The notes beneath the pieces are model-generated. The model made no database searches. It saw only the letters and a list, made by a program, of their open reading frames with translations, and was not told the origin of the DNA. Made by a program: the position numbers and the translations under genes. A stretch of 64,000 nucleotides of DNA from NCBI GenBank assembly GCA_028826165.1, contig JAPDFW010000103.1, positions 759,501 to 823,500 on the forward strand, in the 5' to 3' direction. This DNA comes from Anaeramoeba ignava (Eukaryota > Metamonada > Anaeramoebidae). Below, piece after piece: positions 10,975-22,826 of the stretch. How positions within the stretch are numbered: the first letter of the stretch is position 1; each line of letters opens with the position of its first letter.

Positions 10975-12498
10975 ATGGTATTTTAATTGAAATTATTTTA
11001 AATAAAAAAAAACAAACAAACAACAATTTAATTTAGAAAAGAGATAAAAAAAGCGAAAAAAAAAAAAGAAAACTTTTCTCACTTTTATTTTAAAAAAAAA
11101 ATTTTTTTTTTAACAGGATTCTCTTTCAAGAAGACAAAAGAGTAAAGTTCGTAGAATGATAAGTGAAGCTCATGTTTCGTAAATAATTCTTTTATAAATG
11201 GAGATTTTGATTTTAATTTTAATTTTAATTTTAATTTTAAATTTAATTTTAATTTTAATTTTAATTTTAATTTTAATTTTAATTTTAATTTTGATTTTAA
11301 TTTTTAATTTTAATTTTAATTTGAATTTTAATTTTAATTTTATAAATGAATTTTAATTTTGATTTTAATTTTGATTTTAATTTTAATTTTATAAATGAAT
11401 TTTATAAATGAATTTGAATTTTAATTTTAATTTTAATTTTATAAATGAATTTTGATTTTAATTTTAATTTTAATTTTAATTTTAATTTTAATTTTGATTT
11501 TAATTTTAATTTAAATTTTGATTTTAATTGTATTTTATATTTTTTTAGTGAATCAGAAGCTATTCGCCTTCTTAAAGCAAATAATTGGAATCATGCAAAA
11601 GCATTACAAGAATCACAATCTTCAACAAGTTCAATTATTCCAAAACCACCAGTTACTCCACAATATAGTAAATTAGATGATTTATTCGATCAATACAAAA
11701 ACAAAGAAACTGGAAAAATTGATCCAATGGGAATTCAATCTTTTTTCCGAGATATTGATGTTGATATTATGGATATTTTATCTTTGATTGTTTGCTGGAA
11801 AATAAACGCAAGATCTCTTGCTGAAATCCCAAGAGATGTTTTTGTTCAAGGTTGGAAAAATTTAGGGTATTTTTATTTTGATTTTCATTTCAATTTGAAC
11901 TTTTAAATCAAATTTAAATATTTTTAAAAATTTTTTATATTTGTAGTTGTGATTCTATTGACTCTATGAAAAAACAAATGCCTGCATTTCGCAAGTCTAT
12001 TGAAAATGAACAAAATTTCGAAAAATTTTATCAATTTCTTTTTGATTTTGCAAAAGAAAATCCAGATTATCGATTTTTAAGTATGATATGATATGATATG
12101 ATTAATTTTTATTTAAATATAAAATTTGTTTTTATTTATTTCAATTTTGGGGAAAATAGAAGTACCAGAAGCATCAGCTTTATGGTCAGTAATTTTACAA
12201 TCTAGATTTGATTTATTAGATGATTGGCTTGAATTTCTTGAGGTAAAATGAATAATAAAATAATTTTGAAATTACATGAAATGCAAAAAAAAAATTCAAA
12301 TTTTTTTAATTTTACATGAAATGAAATGAAATGAAATAGAAAAATCCAAAATTAACAATTACAAAAGATGCTTGGAATCTCCTTCTTGATTTCTCAAAAA
12401 CAGTTAGTAAGGATCTTTCTAATTATGATGAAACAGCAGCTTGGCCTTCAATAATTGATGATTTTGTTGAATATGTTCAAGAAAAACAAAAAAAATAA
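10975..12498 (+). CDS. DCN1: DCN1-like cullin neddylation scaffold (UBA + PONY)
   Basis: DCN1 proteins act as scaffold-type E3s that help UBC12 attach NEDD8 to cullins. Six exons: 10975-10977, 11117-11178, 11549-11866, 11947-12080, 12160-12242 and 12340-12498; every join keeps frame with GT...AG. The first exon is just the ATG. The product opens MDSLSRRQKSKVRRMISEAH, matching the QKxKVRxFM opening of animal DCUN1D1. A UBA-like domain follows (SESEAIRLLKANNWNHAKAL), then a PONY/DCUN1 domain (DDLFDQYKN, GIQSFFRDIDVD, FRKSIENEQNFEKFYQFLF, WSVILQ, LLDDWLEFLE, TKDAWNLLLDF) ending in the usual acidic Trp-rich C-terminus (YDETAAWPSIIDDFVEYVQ). This is the expected length for the family. Intron 2 is a TTTTAA hexamer array. 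Very confident in the family, good confidence in the exons. Confidence 0.93.
11190..11545. repeat. (TTTTAA)n array in DCN1 intron 2
   Basis: A hexamer array AATTTT with GATTTT variants and the intercalated phrase TATAAATGAATTT occupies nearly the whole 370-bp intron between GTAAAT and TTTTAG. Confidence 0.85.
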
Positions 12499-12660
12499 AT
12501 AAAGATTCAAGAAAAAAAAACCAAACAAAAAAGAAAATTAAAAATTAATAATTAATAATTAATAATTAAAAATTAAGGAATAGATGTCATTCTTTTTTTT
12601 TTTTTTTTGGAATTTTTGAATTTTTGATTCAATCAAGAAATAAAAAAAAAAAACTTTTTT

Positions 12661-12700
12661 TTTTCCATTTTTTTTTTTTTCATTTTTTCATTTTGTTTTT
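12661..12700 (+). promoter_or_regulatory. T-tract/CATTTTT element before MED14
   Basis: Repeated poly-T with CATTTTTT lies 60-100 bases upstream of the ATG at 12761, matching the element before other genes. The whole 262-bp gap to DCN1 (12499-12760) contains no other recognisable feature. Confidence 0.35.
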
Positions 12701-12760
12701 GTGAATTTTTTTAAAATTAAAAATATAATAAAAATATAATAAAAATAATTTTAAAAAGAA

Positions 12761-15700
12761 ATGGAAGATAAATTTCAATCTCAATTAATGGTCATTTCAT
12801 TTGGAGAACTTTTAAGTAAAAAAAAATTATAAAAAAAAAATTAAATAAAAAAAAAATTAAATAAAAAAAATTTAAATAAAAAATTTAATAAAAAAAGAAA
12901 TTGCAGTACAAAAATCATATTCCAATTTACGGAACTTACAACAAAAAATGCAGAACATGCGAGTTGGAGAACGAAAGAAACAATTAACGCAATATTTAAG
13001 CAAAACGCGAATGATTTTCCTTGAAATTTTAATAATCGAAAGATGGTCGAAATCGTCTGTAGGAAAAATTGAAGAGGTAATTCGGATCCTACGAGACCTT
13101 GAGAGCTTTGCCGCTGTACCTAATCATTTATACGGGATTCCACGGGGATTGGTTCCTCGACTAAAGCAACCAAAATATCAAGTGGTTGATGCAATAAATG
13201 TGCTGAAAGGAGGGAATTCTGAAACATGTCCAACTTCTTTGCGATGTTTTGTGCCGATTAAGATCACAAAAGAAGAGATTGAGATTGGTGAAAGTTTCCT
13301 GGAGAATGTGCTCGGATCTTTCCAGAAGGACGCGTTGGGGTTTAATGTTCTGGAGCGGCGAGGAAACCGACTTGTCGCGATGATGAATGATGAGTTTGAA
13401 GTGACACTTGAAATTATGGTTATGCAATCAGCAGTAAAAAAGACGACGACATGCGATCCGTGTGGGAAATCGGGTGTCTTGGATTGTGGGGAGAACAAAC
13501 ATACGGAGATGCAACGAATGAGATTTGCATGGCGGTTAACGAAGATTGAATTTTTTGTGGAGAAAAATTTGACAGCTAGCGAAAAATTGAAAAATTTAAT
13601 TAGAATTTTAAATAAGCACATTTTGCAAGCACAAACAACAAATAAATACTGGGATGGGAAGGTGCATAGAGGGGGGAAGCAGACACGGAAAGAGCAAGAG
13701 GGAGACGAGAGCGAACAGACAGTAGCGAGATATTTCTGGAAAGAGGAGATTTTGAAGCAAAACGGACGGCAAATACTGGTGTACTTGCATGACATTTGCA
13801 GGTCGTGTTGTCTGCGTATCCAGTTGGAGCTTTTGGCGGAACATGCAAAAGCTCTTCACACAATCTCGGGCATTAATTATGAGGTGTTCCGAACGTCAGA
13901 TTCACTGGCAGTTCGCTACTGGAGAGGATACTACATACGGTACCAGATTGTTGAGCATGCAATGCACATCTCCCATTTTCCAGTCATAAAAATCGATCTC
14001 AAAAGCGGATCTTCTCGCGAGATCTTTGCGCACAATCTTGTTAGTTGTGTACAGTTTTTCAGGAAGAAAAAAATACATTCTTTATTTAGATCAATTACAA
14101 ATGCCGGGATTTTCTCGACAGGTTTTTCATTAACAATCGTTTCCAAAAATGAAAACGAAAACGTCTGTGAAAAATCACTTTCCCAGATATGCACACTTGT
14201 TGCAGACGCGCCTCGTCTGGAACTGCGCAGTACAGAGCTGCAAATTGGAGTTGACGTGAGTGTTGATTATAAAAAAGGAAATTTTGTAGTTTCTTCAAAG
14301 CATTCCTCGCCAACCCCTGTGTTCACACGCTCAGTCGACACTGAGATGCCGCGTGCTCTGGCGATTGTTGTCGAGCTTCTTCAAGAGGAGATTCTCGTTC
14401 GGTTCGATCGCGGGTTTCGCGGTCTTGGATTGGAACCGTTTAGATCGATTCCGATCACGAGTAAAACAAAAAATATAATTCCTGAAAAAGTGGCGTGTTT
14501 ATTTCTTCGTTTTCCCAACACCCGCGAGCATTTTCTACTTTTGACAATCGACGCCCATCTTTCTCCCAGCATCCATCTTGTTGCTGCGACGGAGAATCCC
14601 AGTTCCGTGTTCGAACTCAGACAACTCAAACCTATTCTTGCCTCGCCGGTTGTTGCCCTAAACAATCAGATTTTCAAAAAGGTCGGAGATATGTTCCCTA
14701 AACTCTGCGCGTCTGTCCAGCATCTTGTCATCGACAGAGAGCTCACTAGAAATAACATCTCCCATCTTCTTCTTCCAGACGCGAAAATAAACCTCAAACC
14801 CTCCGATGTTGTCAGGCATTTGGGTATCGCACAGCTTAATGTAAACCTCACAAATGCAGTCGTCCAGATCATCGGTGCACAGTCTCTCGAAATTGTCATG
14901 TGTCTGAGAGATGAGTGGGCTAGAAGACTTCTTGCTTTAAATCTCCCAAATATTTGCTACGCTTCAGATTCTCCAGGAGAACAGAGCGATACAGCTTACA
15001 CACAAATCTCAACTGATTCCCCACAAAATCAACCTCTTGAAGTCGATCTTGACCCTTCACAAAAAGATCCCCCTTTTTTTCCCGAAACCCCTTCTAAAAC
15101 CCCTTCTCTTAAAAAGGATAAAAAAAAGAAAAAAAAAAGAAAAATTCCTGATAATATTATTGAACAAGACCCAAATAGTACAATTTTCACTAGTTCAACT
15201 GCCAAAATTCGCAATTCGAAAATTTCCATCACTTTCCGAAGAATGACCCATTTATGTATTTTCCAGAATTTCAAAGATCTCCAAGAAATCTTCCGCATCA
15301 CGCATTTATACTCCCAAATTTTGAACCACTCACTTTCACGGCGTCTTCTTGTGTTGTTGTTGAAGGGAACAACAATATCTATTCGGCGACAACAGAACCT
15401 CGATCCGCGCCATCCGTTGCACATGACAATCAAATGGAGCACGACATCCAACGAGTACCGGATTGCAATGGATCCGTTTTTCGCGATGCAGTACCAGATC
15501 CAGGACATGCTCAACGCGCACTCAGACAACTTCCCTTCGGTTGTACAAGCGCTGTTGACAAGCTACGACACCTGCCGTTATATGTGCAACTTTGCTTCAT
15601 TTCGCAAAATTGGAACGGTTCTTGTTCCCCGTTCAATTTCCATGGCAAAACTTGTCTTCCGCAACAGGCTGTCTTTGGAAATACACTTTATCCGCGAGAG

Positions 15701-16535
15701 TTTGATCGGGATAGAAGACTGCTCCGAACAGCTTCTGCGATTCCCGATGCTTCTGAAGAAAATCAGCGCAAATTTGAAATCCGCAAACAAGGAAATCTAC
15801 AATGAATTTAAGTCCTACACATCTTTTGCGGTGATTCCCATCGAACTTCTCGAGACAACCATGTTTCTTCTTTATAAATACCTCGGCGGAATGCTGATTT
15901 TCCAGGAGCTCAAACACCATCTTGTCGGCCATCACGAGAATGATGTGTCGATTAGAGCGGATCTTCAAAATCACCAAGTTATGATCACATTTACAGAGAA
16001 CTTTGATGTTGCCCTTCAATTCACCTCAGGCAACCAATTTCTTTCCAAACACGATCTCACCACGCTTTCCACATACTTCGAAACACATCTTGCGGGCGAG
16101 CCTTACGATGCAGAGAAGCCCAAAAGCTTTCTTGAATTCCTCAGAAAAACTCCCATTGATCTTCTCAAAGAGTTTGTTTGGCTTTTTTCAAGGGTTTCCA
16201 AAGACAACTCCACAATCATCGATCTCGAGTTTAAGCCGCCAGTCAATCGCTGTGCGGTGTACCACGAGAACAACCTCTTGTCGTTCTCCTTTTCCTGTCT
16301 TTGGACAATTGATTCTAAAAAATATCAACTTTCAATTCCTGTTGAATATTCTTATCAGCAAAACAAAATCAAAATGCTTATTGAAGACCCTCAAGTTTAT
16401 CATGCTGTTTTTAATGGTATCAATCAAAATCAACCCAGAAAGGATTGGAATCAATCTGTTTTTTATCAAGTTGTTAATAATTTGGATAAGCTTTCTCCTG
16501 AAAATGTTCTTCGTTTGGTTCCTAAACATCAATAA
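12761..16535 (+). CDS. MED14: Mediator complex subunit 14 (RGR1-like)
   Basis: MED14 is the architectural backbone joining the head, middle and tail of Mediator in RNA polymerase II transcription. Exon 1 (12761-12815, MEDKFQSQLMVISFGELL) and exon 2 (12907-16535) join in phase 1 across a 91-bp intron. The product of about 1,226 residues carries the MED14 N-terminal signature: RVGERKKQLTQYLSKTRMIF, LEILIIERWSK, then a long segment with PNHLYGIPRGLVPRL matching the family's L.fAR-P.y.v..A.dVLttG region. A Lys-rich insert lies near 15115-15145. The central coding part is visibly richer in G+C than flanking genes, grading back to A/T at both ends. Size, N-terminal motifs and the absence of any other domain support the call; the C-terminal half is weakly conserved as usual. 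Confidence 0.82.
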
Positions 16536-16539
16536 TTGA

Positions 16540-17640
16540 TATTTTATTTTATTTTATTTTATTTTATTTTTTTTTTTTTTTTTTTGATTATAAAATATTT
16601 TTAAAATAAAAATTTAAATCCATTTTTAAATCCATTTTTAAATCCATTATTTAAATCAATTAAATCAATTATTTAAATCAATTTAATCAATTTAATCAAT
16701 TATTTAAATCAATTAAATCAATTTAATCAATTTAATCAATTTAATTAATTTAATCAATTATTTAAATCCATTTTTAAATCCATTTTTAAATCTATTTTTA
16801 AATCAAATCAATTATTTAATTTAATCAATTTAATCAATTTAATCAATTTAATCAATTTAATCAATTTAATCAATTATTTAAATCAATTAAATCAATTTAA
16901 TCAATTTAATCAATTTAATCAATTTAATCAATTTAATCAATTATTTAAATCCATTTTTAAATCCATTTTTAAATCCATTTTTAAATCCATTTTTAAATCC
17001 ATTTTTAATTTAATCAATTTAATCAATTTAATCAATTTAATCAATTTAATCAATTTAATCAATTATTTAAATAAATTTAATCAATTTAATCAATTTAATC
17101 AATTTAATCAATTATTTAAATCCATTAAATCAATTTAATCAATTTAATCAATTATTTTAATCAATTATTTAAATCAATTTAATCAATTTAATCAATTTAA
17201 TCAATTATTTTAATCAATTTAATCAATTTAATCAATTATTTAAATCAAATTAATCAATTATTTAATCAATTTAATCAATTTAATCAAATTAATCAATTTA
17301 ATCAATTTAATCAATTATTTAAATCTATTTTTAAATCAATTTAATCAATTATTTAATCAATTTAATCAATTATTTAAATCAATTAAATCAATTATTTAAT
17401 CAATTTAATCAATTATTTAAATCAATTAAATCAATTATTTAAATCAAATTAATCAATTTAAATCAATTTAATCAATTATTTAAATCAAATTAATCAATTT
17501 AATCAAATTAATCAAATATTTAATTAAATTAATCAATTATTTAAATCAAATTAATCAAATATTTAATTAAATTAATCAATTATTTAAATCAATTTAATCA
17601 ATTTAATCAATTTAATCAATTAAATAATTTTCCTAATTTT
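16540..17640. repeat. TTTAATCAA / TTTAAATCA array between MED14 and hydrolase
   Basis: About 1.1 kb of AATCAATTT (9-bp) repeats interspersed with ATTATTTAAATC and TTTAAATCCATT blocks. No coding segment is visible. A poly-T block at 17655-17700 precedes the hydrolase ATG. Confidence 0.9.
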
Positions 17641-17723
17641 GATTAAAAAATCGGAAAAATTTTTTTCATTTTTTTCTTTTCTTTTTCTTTTTTTTTTTCA
17701 ATAAAATTACAACAAAATAAAAA

Positions 17724-20221
17724 ATGCAAGATTTTTATCAACAAGTAGTAAATTTTATAATCCGACCACCAAAGATGAAGTATCAAGAAGAAGATCTACC
17801 AATAGGAGAATTTGAGGTACAAAAAACAAAAGCACGAAGGGAGAGAATTGAGCTAAAAAACAAACGAGGGTTATTACTTGAGTGTAGTTATTATCGACCA
17901 ATAAATGAAGAAAATAAAAACAAGAAAATTCCTTGTGTGATTTATTGTCATGGCAATTGTGGAAACCAACTCGATGCCATGAACTCTATGGAGCTGCTTA
18001 TACCCATGGGCTTTGCTTTGTTTGCTTTCGATTTTTCTGGTTGCGGTCTGTCACAAGGTGAATATATCTCTTTAGGTTTTCATGAAATTGATGACATTCA
18101 ATCGGCCGTTAATTTTTTGAGATTGGATTCTTCTAATGTTTCTACTATCGCTATTTGGGGTAGAAGTATGGGTGCAGTTTCTGCTTTACTTTATTCTGTT
18201 AATGATCCTTCTATTGCTGCGTATTTTATCTTTTTTCTTTTTCAATTAAAAATTTTTTCATGATTTAAATTGAATATTTAAATTGAATATTTAAATTGAT
18301 ATTTAAATTGATTTGATTTAAATTGATATTTAAATTGAATATTTAAATTGATTATTTAAATTGATTATTTAAATTGATTATTTAAATTGAATATTTAAAT
18401 TGATTTAAATTGAATATTTAAATTGATTAATTGATTTGATTTGATTTGATTTAAATCAAATATTTAAATTGATTTAATTTATTAAATTGAATATTTAAAT
18501 TGATTATTTAAATTGATTATTTGATTTGATTTGATTTGATATTTGATTTGATATTTAAATTGATATTTGATTTGAATTGATTTAATTTATTAAATTGAAT
18601 ATTTAAATTGATATTTGATTTGATTTGATTTAAATTGATTTAATTTGATTTGATTTGATTTTGTTTAGGTTGGTTTTGGATAGTCCTTTTTCTGATTTAA
18701 ATACTCTTATTGATGAAATAATACAAAATCTTCAAATAAAAATTCCAAAATTTCTTATAAAAGCAGCAATGAAATTTGTGAAAAATACTATTAAAAAAAA
18801 AGCACATTTTGAAATTAAGTAAAAAAATCAATTAATTTAAAAAAAGTGGAACAAATTATTTAATATAATTATTTAATATAATTATTTAATATAATTATTT
18901 AATATAATTATTTAATATAATTATTTAATATAATTATTTAATATAATTATTTAATACAATTATTTAATATAATTATTTAATATAATTATTAAATTCAAAA
19001 ATATAAAGAAATGTATCACCAATTCAAAAAATTTCATCATGCTTTTGTCCAGCTCTTTTTGCATATGGAAAAGATGATACTTTTGTATCACCAAAACACA
19101 GTAAAAAATTATATGAAAAATATCCAGGAGATAAAAATATAATAGAATTAGAAGGAGATCATAATTCAATGCGTCCAGGCTTCTTTTATGATTCAAGTTC
19201 AATTTTCTTTTATTCATATCTTCAACCAAAAAGTTTATTTCCAAATGAATTACCTTCAGGTTTTGAACCAAAACAATATGATTCTCAAAATGATAATGAC
19301 CAATTAGCAGATTTTATGAGTAAAATTGAAAATCAAGATGTTAATCTTTCAGAACCTGATGATAATGGATTTAGAGAAATTATTTTTCAAAAGAAATCTT
19401 ATGATCATGATGATTTTTTTCCTATTGAATCTAGAATAGATTTTTCACTATTTGAAGATTTAGATATTTTTAGTTCAAATGAAAAATCAAATCAAAATTT
19501 AAATTCAAATCAAAATTTAATTTCAAATTCAAATGAAAAATTAAATGAAAAATTAAAATCAAATCAAAATTTAAATTCAAATCAAAATTTAAACCAAAAT
19601 TCAAATCAAAAATCAAATGAAAAATTAAATTCAAATGAAAAATTAAATTCAAATGAAAAATTAAATTCAAATGAAAAATTAAATTCAAATTCAAATTCAA
19701 ATTTAAATTCAAATGAAAAATTAATTTCAAATTCAAATGAAAAATTAATTCTAAATGAAAAATTAATTTCAAATGAAAATCAAAATTCAAATTTAAATCA
19801 AAATTCAAATTCAAATTCAAATGAAAAATTAATTTCAAATTCAAATTCAAATGAAAATGAAAATAAAAATGAAAATTCAAATGAAAATTCAAATTCAAAT
19901 TCAAATTCAAATCCAAATTCAAATGAAAATGAAAATGAAAATGAAAATGAAAATTCAAATGAAAATTCAAATGGAAATGGAAATGGAAATTTAAACAATA
20001 TACTAAAACCAAAAAAACAAACAAGAATCAAAAATATGAAAAAAATTAGACTTCCAATTAAAAAAATTAATAAAAAAGATGATGAAAATTTAGAAGATGA
20101 ATTTGAAGAAATTGATTTAACTGGAAGAAGTTATTATCATAGTGTTGAAGGTTACAATCCAAATAATTTATCAGAAAAACAACTCATTGACTTAGCAATA
20201 CAAGAATCACTTAAAAAATAA
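17724..20221 (+). CDS. Alpha/beta hydrolase with C-terminal ubiquitin-interacting motif
   Basis: Three exons: 17724-18220, 18669-18818 and 19009-20221; joins are GC|G and AA|A, in frame. Residues ~1-260 form a serine hydrolase of the BEM46/ABHD13/17-like type: oxyanion-strand motif YCHGNCGN, FDFSGCGLSQGE, nucleophile elbow GRSMG, the acid in ALFAYGKDDTFV and the histidine in ELEGDHNSMRP, so the Ser-Asp-His triad is complete. Then comes ~170 residues of Asn/Ser/Glu/Lys low complexity built on AATTCAAATG-type units, a basic stretch, an acidic stretch and a C-terminal UIM (LSEKQLIDLAIQESLKK with the Ala-x3-Ser core). The hydrolase presumably acts on an acyl or ester substrate, and the UIM suggests recruitment to ubiquitin or autoregulation. 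The substrate is unknown. Both introns are filled with simple repeats. Confidence 0.82.
18240..18665. repeat. (ATTTAAATTGAT)n repeats in hydrolase intron 1
   Basis: ATTTAAATTGA and GATTTGATTT repeats fill the 448-bp intron between donor GTATTT (18221) and acceptor TTTAG (18668). Confidence 0.85.
18840..18995. repeat. 13-bp AATATAATTATTT array in hydrolase intron 2
   Basis: About ten copies of a 13-mer AATATAATTATTT lie between donor GTAAAA (18819) and acceptor AAAG (19008). One copy of the dispersed motif AAAAAGTGGAACAA sits at its left edge (~18841). Confidence 0.88.
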
Positions 20222-20328
20222 TTCAAAATTAATAAAAGAATTTGTTTTAATTTTTAATTTTTAATTTTTAATTTTTTTAACAATTTGTTTTTTTTTCATT
20301 TATAAAAAAAGAAAAGAAAAGATTTTTC

Positions 20329-22694
20329 TTATCGAATTTCTTGAAAAGCTTCATCTTCAGTATTATTCCATTCATGAACTAAATCTAAAGGAATCCATTC
20401 AGCAGTTGGAATTGATTCAATTTCAATTTGATATGAATTTGTTAATTCAGAATATTTTTCTTCAATTTTCTTTTTTGCTTTTAAACTTCCTGAAAATCCT
20501 TTTTGTGTTTCTGTTAATTGAAAATGAAATGATTTCAATTCCTTTTCCGTTACAAAATCCCGAAAAGAAAAATCTTTTGGTGGAATTTTTGTACAAAATT
20601 TCTCTTTCCAATTAGCACAACATCCTTTATCAAAAGGATTATTTTCAATTCCTGCTCCTTTATACTAAAAACAAAAAAAAAATTTTTTTTGGAATTAGGG
20701 AAATTTTATTTTTTTGCCTGTTCAAATAAATTTTCTTTTTCTTTTCTAAACTTACAAATTCTCGAGTTGTTAAATTTCGAGAAATTAATTTAATATGTAA
20801 TTTTATAAGACGGGAAACAACAATTACAAATAATGCTGCAATAAAAAAAATGAAAACACTTTTTTTCATATTGTTATTTTTGTTTTTGTTTTTTTGATTA
20901 GTTATTTTTTAAAAGTAAAATTTTTTCTTTTTTGGAATTTTGTATTTTGTTAATTACGATCCTAAAATTGTTAAAACATGTGATTTTATTGTTGATTTTT
21001 TAACTTGAATAATTTCTACAATAACAAGAACAGAAGCAATCATCAAAAAAATTCCATTTAAAAAAAAAGAAATGAGAAAGGAAAAAAAGAATCTATAATT
21101 TCTAATTCCAATATCAGTTCCTAACCAATCACCTTAATAAAAAGAGTTTAAATTTTGTTTAAAAAATGTTTAAAATTTTCCCTAAAAATAAAAAATTTTT
21201 TTTTTTCTTCTTTTTTCTTTTTTACAATGATGATCAAGAGCCATTTCTAATTTTAATTTTGATTTTGATTTTGATTTAATGATTAATTTTAATTTTAATT
21301 TTTATTTTTGATTTTGATTTTGATTTTGATTTTGATTTTGATTTTGATTTTGATTTTGATTTTTATTTTGATTTTGATTTTAATTTTGATTTTGATTTTG
21401 ATTTTGATTTTGATTTTGATTTTGATTTTAATTTTAATTTTAATTTTGATTTTGATTTTGATTTTGATTTTTGATTTTGATTTTAATTTTGATTTTGATT
21501 TTGATTTTAATTTTGATTTTGATTTTGATTTTGATTTTAATTTTGATTTTGATTTTAATTTTGATTTTAATTTTGATTTTAATTTTGATTTTGATTTTGA
21601 TTTTAATTTTGATTTTTAATTTTAATTTTGATTTTAATTTTGATTTTAATTTTGATTTTGATTTTTAATTTTGATTTTGAATTTTTGATTTTAATTTTGA
21701 TTTTGATTTTAATTTTGATTTTGATTTTGATTTTGATTTTGATTTTAATTTTGATTTTGATTTTTATTTTGATTTTGATTTTGATTTTAATTTTGATTTT
21801 GAAATTTTGATTTTGATTTTGATTTTGATTTTTATTTTGATATTGATTTTGATTTTGATTTTGATTTTGATTTTTAATTTTGATTTTAATTTTAATTTTG
21901 ATTTTGATTTTGATTTTGATTTTGATTTTGAATTTTAATTTTGATTTTGATTTTGATTTTGATTTTGATTTTGATTTTGATTTTGATTTTGATTTTGATT
22001 TTGATTTTGATTTTTAATTTTGATTTGAATTTGATTTTGATTTTTATTTTGATTTTTATTTTGATTTTTATTTTGATTTAGATTTTAAATTTGAATTTTG
22101 ATTTTGATTTTGATTTAGATTTTGATTTGAATTTTGATTTTGATTTTAATTTTAATTTTAATTTTGATTTTGATTTTGATTTTGATTTAATAAAAATTTA
22201 CCACAAAAAGGAAGTTTTAAACAAGTCATCTCATTTAAATAAAAATCTTTTTCAATTTCTTCACCATGAGCTTTAAAAAACTAAAAAAAATAGAAAATGA
22301 AAATTTAAATAAAATGAAAAGAAAAGAAAAGAAAAATAATCAGTAAAATTTTTACAGTTGTTGATTCAAAAGGATTTCTTCTAATTCTACCAGGATCCAT
22401 TAAAGAAGTTGTAAAAAGAGTAATATTTGTTAAAATCCAAAAAAAAACTGTAACGAAAATTAACCAATTTCTTTTTGAAGAAGAAAAACTCAAGCCAAAA
22501 ATAAGTATATTAATAAATAGAATAATTGGAATATTATAAAAAACAGTTGTAATAATTAATTTTTTTGGACTAGATCCTGTAGAAAATAATCCAGAACAAC
22601 AAAAATAATTGTTTCCTGGATTAACTTGATAAAATCTAGTTTTAGTTTTAATAAATCCTATGTCTCTTTCAACTGAACTATAAATTTTATTCAT
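20329..22694 (-). CDS. DHHC-family palmitoyltransferase-like membrane protein with eroded cysteine-rich domain
   Basis: Six exons on the minus strand: 22694-22356, 22280-22202, 21246-21226, 21132-20958, 20858-20756 and 20664-20329; all joins keep frame. The N-terminal part matches protein acyltransferases (RFYQVNPGNNYFCCSG, two hydrophobic segments, then TSLMDPGRIRRNPFE). DHHC follows in a 21-nt exon (EMALDHHC), continued as DWLGTDIGIRNYRFF where the family has PWVGNCIGxRNYRYF. Two further membrane segments lead to the TTxE motif (NLTTREF) and the PaCCT-like NPFDKGCCANWKEKFC. The catalytic DHHC is intact, but most zinc-binding cysteines before it and the Cys of NCIG (Asp here) are missing, so activity is uncertain. 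Intron 2 is ~950 bp of TTTTGA hexamers and could in principle hide a missed exon. Family call firm, function doubtful. It lies 107 bp from the convergent hydrolase. Confidence 0.82.
21250..22195. repeat. (TTTTGA)n hexamer array in the DHHC gene intron
   Basis: Nearly pure GATTTT/AATTTT hexamers on the plus strand fill the intron between the second and third exons of the DHHC-like gene. Open frames of Ile-Leu or Asp-Phe repeats across it are artefacts. Confidence 0.93.
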
Positions 22695-22826
22695 TTTAAT
22701 TTGATTTTTTATTTTGATTGAGAAAAATTTGAAAAGAAAAAAAAATGAAAAAAATTTTTTTAATAAAAACAGATTTAAAAAATAAATCATAAATAAATAA
22801 TTTAAAAAACAATAATAAATTTCAAA

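Noticed and set aside
15029-15529. Overlapping antisense frames in MED14
   Set aside because: G+C-rich codon use leaves the opposite strand open by chance; no domain is seen and MED14 is continuous on the plus strand.
21308-22276. Asp-Phe and Ile-Leu open frames
   Set aside because: Translations of TTTTGA hexamers inside an intron of the DHHC-like gene.
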